This document shows, piece by piece, positions 1-4,697 of a DNA stretch of 5,726 nt; within the stretch, counting starts at the first letter, position 1; every line of letters begins with the position of its first letter. The DNA comes from Xanthobacteraceae bacterium (GTDB taxonomy: Bacteria > Pseudomonadota > Alphaproteobacteria > Rhizobiales > Xanthobacteraceae), in contig JASHRR010001327.1 of the NCBI GenBank assembly GCA_030037185.1, positions 1 through 5,726 on the forward strand, read 5' to 3'. A program made the translations under genes and the position numbers. The notes below the pieces were generated by a model that was not told the origin of the DNA, did no database searches, and worked only from the letters and a program-made list of their open reading frames with translations.

Positions 1-63
1 CAATCGGCGTGGCCGGGGCAGGCCCGGTCACGACCGAGGAGACCACGTCTGAGCGGGAATGCG

Positions 64-960
64 CTACTGACGCTTCAGTTCGTTCCTCGTTTGGAAATAT
101 CGCAGGTCCGGCGGCGGCTGGTCTTTTTTGGCGGGCATCAGGAGACCGTCGGCGCGCAGGATATACATCTGCTTGCCGATGCCGATTAGCTCTGATCCCT
201 CGACGCAACTCGCTTCCCGCCACAGGGGGTGCGGATTGGCGCTGTGCACGTATCTTTTGTCGACCGTCCAGGGCCGCGTCAAAGCATGGTCGATCACGGT
301 AACCTCGTCGTGAATCACCTTGGGGTCGGCTTTGTCGAGATAGAACCGCTCTTTGAAAATAGATTGATTGTCGAAGTGGAGCGGCAGACCGCTGGCGTCG
401 TAGACGCGTGGCCCCTTGAAACCACGCGTTTCGCTTTCCAGCACGTCGTAGGCGCCGTCGCCATCCTCGTCAATCCATCTGCCGATCGAGTAGCCCGCAT
501 AGCTCGGCTCGATCTCCTGGGGCCACTCGCGGCCGTCGGTGAAAATTCGACGAACCTGGCTGCCGATCAAAATATAGGTGGTGTCCGGTGTGACAACGAA
601 TTCCAGTGGTCCGAATGTCATCATGTGCGGCATACCCGTCGGCATGCAGCGGGCGCGATCGAAATTGTTGCCCTGACCGCCCGCTGCCTGGTCGGCGATG
701 CTGTCCTCCAGCACCTTTTGATACTCCGCAGTGAGTGGGGCCTCCTGTCCGCGTGCCCATGGCTTGGTCTGATCGAACGAGGGCTGGCCCCCGGGCGTGC
801 GCAGACCGGACGGAGAAACCACCGACACCGCGGGGACCCACCGCTCCCAGGCGCCCTTCCATTCGGGGTATCTCGCACGGTCGGCTGCCCTGAGGCCGCT
901 GCAGACCATCACCAAAGCCCCGATCATCCCAATCGTACAGGTCAATTTTCGGCAAAGCAT
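64..960 (-). CDS. Exported protein of unknown function with an EF-hand-like calcium loop
   Basis: The 298-residue product begins with a signal peptide: a short basic start (Arg4, Lys5), a hydrophobic stretch at about 9-22, and a likely signal peptidase I cut after Leu-Arg-Ala at residue 25. Cys20 lies in the hydrophobic core but lacks a proper lipobox. The start is well supported by the purine-rich Shine-Dalgarno AGGGGAGG at 966-973, five bases before the ATG. Residues 164-175 read DEDGDGAYDVLE, with acidic ligands at loop positions 1, 3, 5, 9 and 12 and Gly at 6, as in a canonical EF-hand loop. Other notable stretches are MPTGMPHMM (106-114) and TRPWTV (228-233). I recognise the general pattern as an uncharacterised exported family found in Proteobacteria, but no function is known to me. 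It stands alone on its strand, diverging from the gene at 1411. Gene reality is near certain; the calcium role is inference. Confidence 0.9.
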   Translation of the reverse strand: MLCRKLTCTIGMIGALVMVCSGLRAADRARYPEWKGAWERWVPAVSVVSPSGLRTPGGQPSFDQTKPWARGQEAPLTAEYQKVLEDSIADQAAGGQGNNFDRARCMPTGMPHMMTFGPLEFVVTPDTTYILIGSQVRRIFTDGREWPQEIEPSYAGYSIGRWIDEDGDGAYDVLESETRGFKGPRVYDASGLPLHFDNQSIFKERFYLDKADPKVIHDEVTVIDHALTRPWTVDKRYVHSANPHPLWREASCVEGSELIGIGKQMYILRADGLLMPAKKDQPPPDLRYFQTRNELKRQ

Positions 961-1410
961 CCATACCTCCCCTTGATCGTTTCACAGATCGTCAGCCGAC
1001 CGGTCAGTTGTCGAAGGTGAATCGCAGGTCGAACCGATTCCAGCCCCGCCGCAGGCGTCGCCGCTTTCGTTGCGGCAGCGGCCCGCGGACAGGTCTTTGC
1101 CTGAAACCTACACCGATTGCCTGTGGCCCTGGAAGGGGCGCGGCGCGGTAACGGACGGTGTGCGGCGATGTCTCACGATGCGTCCGCGCTGCGTCATCCC
1201 CCATTGCACGGCCAGATTGGTGATGCAGCGAAGCTCGCCAAGCATTGTTGCGACCGACGGCGCGCGGCTGGCAAAGCAATTCGAGCAGGATGCCTGCGAG
1301 GGAACGCCTGGCAGACCCGGGCGTTCTCAGTCGAGGCTTTGCCGGGCATCGACAACCCAATCGAGAGCGGCTGTACGTTGACGCGGCCGGTCCGCTCGCG
1401 GAGATACACC
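961..1410. other. Divergent intergenic region, no confident gene
   Basis: These 450 bases separate two divergent exported-protein genes and should hold both promoters, though I cannot identify convincing -35/-10 pairs. Several overlapping open frames run through it on both strands, as expected of GC-rich DNA, and none has a good start or ribosome binding site. Two items stand out. GAACGCC at 1302-1308 pairs with GGCGTTC at 1320-1326 around an 11-base loop, with two further pairs outside (one a G-T wobble), about 85 bases before the downstream start; it may be leader structure. On the minus strand, 1004-1042 encodes WNRFDLRFTFDN followed by a stop, an alternating pattern ending in aromatic residues that could be a gene remnant. 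Both readings are tentative. Confidence 0.4.
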
Positions 1411-1797
1411 ATGACCGTGACGCGACCGATGGTGGCGCTTGCTGTTGCATTTGGTGCGCTCATCTCGACGGCAGCCTCGGCATTCGACAAAGGGCAATGG
1501 AACGACGTCCCCGAACACGTGCGGTCCTGGTTCAAGTCCCTCCGCAGTCCCAGCGGGATACACTGCTGTGACGTGGCCGACGGGCATCCCACCGACTGGG
1601 AGATTCGCCCGACCGGCTACTACATTCCCAATCCCATCGATCCTACAGGCGAATGGATTGCGGTGCCTGCCGGGGCCGTCGTCCACAACGCCGGCAATCC
1701 GGTGGGTGAAGCGATTGTGTGGTGGACTATGGTCGCAATCGATGAGGATCAGACCAGCATTTTCATTCGCTGCTTCGTACCGGGCGATGGCGCCTAG
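1411..1797 (+). CDS. Small exported protein of unknown function with Cys-Cys-Asp motif
   Basis: The open frame extends far upstream, to 1117, but the start at 1411 is chosen because GGAG lies at 1400-1403, seven bases before the ATG, and because it places a clean signal peptide at the N-terminus. That signal is hydrophobic from about residue 7 to 20 with a likely cut after Ala-Ser-Ala at 24, leaving a mature protein of about 104 residues. The mature part has HCCDVADG at 51-58, a third cysteine at 121 (IRCFVPG), and the segments GEWIAVP and NPVGEAIVWW. The adjacent cysteines plus a third near the end could form a disulfide or bind metal in the periplasm. I recognise the CCDxADG style from small secreted proteins annotated as hypothetical in Bradyrhizobium relatives; no function is known to me. 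It converges with the peptidase gene downstream. Confidence 0.85.
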   Translation: MTVTRPMVALAVAFGALISTAASAFDKGQWNDVPEHVRSWFKSLRSPSGIHCCDVADGHPTDWEIRPTGYYIPNPIDPTGEWIAVPAGAVVHNAGNPVGEAIVWWTMVAIDEDQTSIFIRCFVPGDGA

Positions 1798-2059
1798 GCA
1801 TCTGCGAAAGGTGAAGGGGTTCTCGCCGTTGCCCCGGGGACCCATCATCGACCTCGCCTTCGCTCTTTGTCCTGATTTTCTTGCATTCGCCTCGTCCGCA
1901 ACGAGGCTTGCGGCGTTGACGCCGATGCTCTGCGGATCCTTTCCTCGCTGCCCTTGGTACCGGTGACGGCCGCCCGCCCTGACATCCCTCCGACAGGCCC
2001 ACCGCCGAATGGGACTATCATCGATCAAACCCAGGCGGCGGCGGTCTGATTTGGCGGCA
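1798..2059. other. Convergent intergenic region with two short hairpins
   Basis: This gap lies between the 3' ends of two convergent genes. GCCTCGT at 1889-1895 pairs with ACGAGGC at 1901-1907 around a five-base loop, and CGGCGT at 1911-1916 pairs with ACGCCG at 1919-1924 across two bases. Neither is followed by a T tract on either strand, so these are at best weak terminators or 3' structure. A 58-codon frame on the minus strand (1845-2021) and other open frames lack a ribosome binding site and I do not call them genes. Confidence 0.35.
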
Positions 2060-3418
2060 TCATTGGGCTTCACCATTGGGCTCGCCGCCAAGCGTCTTGA
2101 GCGCGGGCGCAAGTTGCGGGTCGAGGCGGGCCGCCTCTTTGAAGTCGCGTAGAGCCCGGTCGTTTTCACCCTTGGCGCGGTAGGCGCGCCCGCGGTTGTC
2201 GTAGGCATTCGCGAGCTTGGGGTCGAGCCTGATCGCCTCGGTATAATCGGCGACAGCGTGGTCGTTATCGCCCTTTGCGGCGTAAGCTAAACCCCGATTA
2301 TTATAGAAAGCCGCATACTTGGAATCGAGCCGGATTGCCTTGGTATAGTCGGCGATGGCATGCTCATAGTCGCCCTTGGCGCGGTATGCGCGTCCGCGAT
2401 TGGCGTAAGCGCTCGCCACCTTGGGATTGAGCCTGATCGCTTGAGTATAGTCGGCGATGGCGTGCTCATAGTCACCGTTGGCGCCGTATGCGACACCGCG
2501 GTTATTGTAGGCGATCGGATATCTGGGATCAAACCGGATAGCCTCGGTGTAGGCGATAATGGCGCGTTCATTGTCGCCCTTGGCGCCATACGCGAAGCCG
2601 CGGGAGAAAGCATATTTCGGCTCGAGCCCGCTCCCCTCCTTGGAATACGTGAAAACGCGGTCGGCCTCGCCCTTGAGCATGTGTTCTATATTCTCGCCCC
2701 CGGCTATCTGAGGATTGGAGGGCGCAAGGCCGCGTTGCCTTTCGCGTTTGCGCACGAGCGAAATCGCTCGACTAAACGCATCCCTGAGATCAGATGTGCG
2801 ACGCAATGCTGTGTTGAAAAAGGCGTCGCCGAAATAGGTCCACTCGTTTCCATTTTTACAGCCGAAAGATGAGTGATCGGCGTCCGCCGCGGTAATGACC
2901 AGCGTGTCGGGGTCAGCGAGTGGGCGTATGAAAACCCCGGAATAGCACGCTGAAATGATCACCACCCGGTGCCGTACCGGCAAATCGTCAAGCGCGGTGA
3001 CGAGATTCAGCGGCGACAATGTTTCATCGCGAGTCGCTGTCTTCACTTCAAGTCCGGCCTGGGAGCCATGAGATGTCAGGATGACAAAAAGAATATCGTT
3101 TTGAACGTCCATCGCCTTGGCGGCCGATTGCAACGTTGCTGCGAGAGACTCACGCGTCGCATCCTCGCGGCTCTTGGTATTGGCGCGCACGATCGCGGGA
3201 CTCGCGCCGAAGCGATCAGCGATAATCCGGGCTGCGCCCTTCGCCTCACTCTCGAATACGCTTTGCTCGCCGTACAATCCAAACGCCACGACGGTGACCT
3301 TCGGCGTGAACCCGGCGCCGTATGAGATCGACGCCGGCGCAAGGGCAAAGAAAAAGGCCGCAAGCCATGACGCTCGCCGAATATGGCCAATGCGAAGTGT
3401 TGCTGTGTCAGCCACCAT
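2060..3418 (-). CDS. Exported C13-family (legumain-like) cysteine peptidase with C-terminal TPR repeats
   Basis: The 452-residue product has three parts. Residues 1-34 form a signal peptide or anchor: basic residues (Arg14, Arg15), a hydrophobic run WLAAFFFALA, and a possible cut after Ser-Tyr-Gly at 34. Residues about 38-240 match peptidase family C13 of clan CD: the catalytic His117 sits in LTSHGS and the catalytic Cys158 in ISACYSG, followed by SFGC (184-187) and TYFGDAFF (194-201), as I know from bacterial members. Residues 265-434 are five tandem 34-residue TPRs, usually protein-binding. Clan CD includes caspases and legumain, but substrate and partners are unknown here. The ATG at 3418 is preferred because GAGG lies three bases upstream, a short but usable spacing; an in-frame GTG at 3439 would add seven residues but has no Shine-Dalgarno. 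A TATAAA at 3462-3467 might be a -10 element, without a recognisable -35. It diverges from the Gly-rich gene. Confidence 0.9.
   Translation of the reverse strand: MVADTATLRIGHIRRASWLAAFFFALAPASISYGAGFTPKVTVVAFGLYGEQSVFESEAKGAARIIADRFGASPAIVRANTKSREDATRESLAATLQSAAKAMDVQNDILFVILTSHGSQAGLEVKTATRDETLSPLNLVTALDDLPVRHRVVIISACYSGVFIRPLADPDTLVITAADADHSSFGCKNGNEWTYFGDAFFNTALRRTSDLRDAFSRAISLVRKRERQRGLAPSNPQIAGGENIEHMLKGEADRVFTYSKEGSGLEPKYAFSRGFAYGAKGDNERAIIAYTEAIRFDPRYPIAYNNRGVAYGANGDYEHAIADYTQAIRLNPKVASAYANRGRAYRAKGDYEHAIADYTKAIRLDSKYAAFYNNRGLAYAAKGDNDHAVADYTEAIRLDPKLANAYDNRGRAYRAKGENDRALRDFKEAARLDPQLAPALKTLGGEPNGEAQ
2117..2626 (-). repeat. Five tandem 102-base units encoding TPR repeats
   Basis: This 510-base block is exactly five 102-base units, each encoding one 34-residue TPR with the consensus N-N-R-G-x-A-Y, then A-K-G-D-Y-E-H-A-I-A-D-Y and T-x-A-I-R-L-D-P. 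The second and third units share nearly the same DNA: the strings around 2350-2399 and 2452-2502 differ at only a few positions. The outermost units (YAFSRGFAYG and YDNRGRAYRA) diverge more. The similarity at DNA level suggests recent duplication or gene conversion among the inner units and could allow repeat number to vary between strains. Confidence 0.85.
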
Positions 3419-3562
3419 TGTCCTCAACTCAATCGACACCGCGCTGCGCCGTGCGTCCCGTTTTATAAGCGGTGATAAGGGCGCGCGCAGCGCTACGCTA
3501 TTGCGCCTCTGCTTCGGCTCTTCGAAGCTGCTGCGACACGAGAGGTCCGCGGTCGGCGAAGC

Positions 3563-3769
3563 CTATTCTCTCGGTCGCCTGAATAAAGCCCGCAAATCGT
3601 TTTCCGTTCCTTTCAAGTCGTGCATTTCATGGCAATATTCGAAATGCAGGGATTTGGAAAAATAGCCGTCGGCCAACGCGAAATACTCGATACCTTGATA
3701 ATCAAGCCAGGCGTGATGCCTGTGCTGAAACACGTCATGCCACGCGCAATCTCGGCACCAAACTGATAC
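3563..3769 (-). pseudogene. Possible small gene or frameshifted remnant, unrecognised
   Basis: On the minus strand an open frame runs from just after a TGA at 3770-3772 to a TAG at 3563-3565, 68 codons. Its translation looks like real protein rather than GC-rich noise: it includes HHAWLDYQGIEYFALADGYF, then SKSLHFEYCHEMHDLKG and ENDLRALFRRPRE at the end, rich in aromatic, acidic and aliphatic residues. There is no good start: a GTG at 3731-3733 and an ATG at 3623-3625 are in frame, but neither has a Shine-Dalgarno. Just upstream, a neighbouring frame (about 3735-3780) reads GSGEYQFGAEIARGM, which also looks protein-like. Joining the two would need a frame change near 3730-3737, so this may be a broken gene. 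I do not recognise the family. Confidence 0.35.
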
Positions 3770-3893
3770 TCACCCGATCCCCGCTGGTTCCACGCCGCCA
3801 GCGGCCGGCGCGCCGGGGACTACCCGAAAAAACAGCCAACCCGCAAAGAAACATTAAACGTGTTTGTACGTTAACCAACCACTCAACACGAAA

Positions 3894-3914
3894 GCGGAAC
3901 AATTTCCGCAGGAG
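3894..3914 (+). promoter_or_regulatory. Leader hairpin abutting the ribosome binding site of the Gly-rich gene
   Basis: GCGGAA at 3894-3899 and TTCCGC at 3904-3909 form a perfect six-pair stem with loop CAAT. The Shine-Dalgarno AGGAG at 3910-3914 begins at the very next base, eight bases before the ATG at 3923. A stem stacked against the ribosome binding site can protect the messenger or tune initiation. The pairing is seen directly; the regulatory role is inference. Confidence 0.5.
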
Positions 3915-3922
3915 ATACAAGC

Positions 3923-4426
3923 ATGTGGAACATTAAAAGGTACGCAACGATAGCAGCTGTCGGCACGGGTCTCGTCGCTGCGGCGGCAACCTCGGCTTCG
4001 GCTCAGTGCGGTTGGGGCTGGGGTGGTTACCCGGCGTTTGGTGCGGCCGGCTGGGGCGGCGGCTGGGGCGGCGGCTGCGGCGGCTACGGTTTCGCCGGCT
4101 ACGGCGGTTGCGGCGGTGGCTACGGCTTGGCCGGTTACGGTGGCGGCTGGGGCGGCGGCTGGGGCGGCTGGGGCAGCTGGCCGGCTTACGGCTACGCCGG
4201 CGGTTGGGGCTGTCATGCGCACCATCGGGTGCATGGCTACGGCGGTTACGCTTTAGCCTACATGCCGCGGCACTATCGATCGGGCTACGCTTATGCCGCC
4301 TACAGCCCGCGGCATAACCGGCTCGCCTACGCAGGGTCCCATCATCGGCAGCTTTACGCCTCCGCCCATAGCCTGCGATATAGCTCGAATCATCCGATGA
4401 GGCAGCACTTTCTCGCTTCTCTGTAA
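3923..4426 (+). CDS. Exported Gly/Trp/Tyr-rich protein with His-rich C-terminal part
   Basis: The 167-residue product starts with a clear signal peptide: Lys5 and Arg6, a hydrophobic Ala-rich core, and a cut after Ala-Ser-Ala at 27. Residues 28-97 are dominated by glycine with tryptophan and tyrosine, in motifs such as WGGGWGGG and GYGFAGYGG, and contain Cys29, Cys52, Cys63 and Cys97. Residues 98-167 switch to a His/Tyr/Arg/Ala-rich segment with recurring Pro-Arg-His (PRHYR, PRHNR). Start choice is firm: AGGAG at 3910-3914 has ideal spacing. Gly-aromatic exported proteins include the sulfur globule envelope proteins of purple sulfur bacteria, and similar alphaproteobacterial proteins are sometimes annotated that way. 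Here that is only compositional resemblance, so a structural or surface-coat role is the safer inference, with metal binding by the His-rich part possible. It is a single gene, probably ended by the hairpin at 4593-4629. Confidence 0.85.
   Translation: MWNIKRYATIAAVGTGLVAAAATSASAQCGWGWGGYPAFGAAGWGGGWGGGCGGYGFAGYGGCGGGYGLAGYGGGWGGGWGGWGSWPAYGYAGGWGCHAHHRVHGYGGYALAYMPRHYRSGYAYAAYSPRHNRLAYAGSHHRQLYASAHSLRYSSNHPMRQHFLASL
4052..4171 (+). repeat. Internal Gly-rich coding repeats
   Basis: Within the Gly-rich gene, a unit encoding CGGYGFAGYGG (4076-4108) is followed directly by a variant encoding CGGGYGLAGYGG (4109-4144). These are flanked by two near-identical blocks encoding WGGGWGGG or WGGGWGGW, beginning at 4052 and 4148. 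The arrangement is therefore W block, two Cys-Gly-Tyr units, W block. Such short repeats are prone to slippage and may vary in number between strains. Confidence 0.65.
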
Positions 4427-4503
4427 CAGGGCGGCGTCACGGATAAACCACTAGATCGCGCGCTTCTCAAAAAGCGAACGAAAGTCGAAAATAGTCATCG
4501 CCT

Positions 4504-4521
4504 CGAGTGCAAAGGCACTCG
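4504..4521. other. Perfect 7-bp hairpin
   Basis: CGAGTGC at 4504-4510 pairs with GCACTCG at 4515-4521 around the loop AAAG. It is the first of three perfect hairpins in the convergent gap. No T tract follows on either strand, so it is more likely part of a structured 3' UTR or small RNA than a terminator by itself. Confidence 0.45.
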
Positions 4522-4534
4522 CAATAACCAGACG

Positions 4535-4562
4535 GCGAGCGCTGTTAATCCACAGCGCTCGC
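4535..4562. other. Perfect 11-bp GC-rich hairpin
   Basis: GCGAGCGCTGT at 4535-4545 pairs with ACAGCGCTCGC at 4552-4562 around the loop TAATCC. The stem is very stable. Neither side has a clear T tract, so a classical rho-independent terminator is not shown; it could stabilise the 3' end of either converging transcript, or belong to a small RNA that ends at the next hairpin. Confidence 0.5.
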
Positions 4563-4592
4563 TTAGCCAGGACGGGCTCTTCCACATGAGCG

Positions 4593-4629
4593 GAGCCACG
4601 GGATATGCAAATGTCCCGTGGCTCTTCCT
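4593..4629 (+). terminator. Rho-independent terminator
   Basis: GAGCCACGGGA at 4593-4603 pairs perfectly with TCCCGTGGCTC at 4614-4624. The stem continues inward through a T-G wobble and two A-T pairs to close on the loop GCAA at 4607-4610, a GNRA-type tetraloop. It is followed by TTCCTTTTAG, an imperfect T tract, on the plus strand only. It lies about 165 bases after the stop of the Gly-rich gene, which it probably terminates, unless it ends a separate small RNA transcribed from within the gap. On the minus strand no T tract follows, so it does not obviously terminate AMP nucleosidase. Confidence 0.75.
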
Positions 4630-4697
4630 TTTAGTTGCCGCGTGTGCGGTGAAATACAGCGGTCGGCGCGCAGCTACAGGAGGCGAGGTCGCAAATA

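Larger units (their letters stand above)
3419..3922. other. Divergent intergenic region between peptidase and Gly-rich genes
   Basis: This gap of about 500 bases must contain the promoters of both flanking genes and has a visibly lower GC content in its middle. It holds the unexplained minus-strand reading frame at 3563-3769 and the leader hairpin at 3894-3909, both listed separately. It also holds a perfect six-base inverted repeat, GCTTCG at 3511-3516 and CGAAGC at 3523-3528, without a T tract, and an imperfect inverted repeat TTAAACGT (3854-3861) with ACGTTAA (3868-3874). The last lies 50-70 bases before the Gly-rich start, a plausible place for an operator, but nothing ties it to a known regulator. 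Confidence 0.4.

Noticed and set aside
13..27. CCGGG/CCCGG hairpin after the first gene
   Set aside because: The stem is only five pairs and no T tract follows on the minus strand, so it cannot be called a terminator.
229..1020. 263-codon open frame on the plus strand
   Set aside because: It lies opposite the 298-residue exported-protein gene, which has a signal peptide, strong ribosome binding site and family-like motifs. The antisense translation has none of these and is explained by GC-rich codon use.
1117..1410. Extended N-terminus for the small exported protein
   Set aside because: The extra 98 codons would bury the signal peptide inside the protein, and the ATG at 1411 has a well-spaced GGAG. 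The upstream translation is not protein-like.
1327..2208. 293-codon open frame on the minus strand
   Set aside because: It runs antisense through a supported gene, across an intergenic gap and into the end of another gene. The translation is Arg/Pro/Gly-rich, without domains or a ribosome binding site.
3462..3467. TATAAA as a promoter -10 for the peptidase gene
   Set aside because: No recognisable -35 hexamer lies 16-18 bases upstream, so it is mentioned with the gene but not called as a promoter.
3854..3875. CtrA-like site (TTAA and TTAAC)
   Set aside because: The two halves are 13 bases apart, while the CtrA motif needs seven.
3854..4317. Ala-rich or Arg/Leu-rich open frames on both strands over the Gly-rich gene
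   Set aside because: Repeated GGC-type codons leave every frame open and give low-complexity translations. Only the frame from 3923 has a ribosome binding site and signal peptide.
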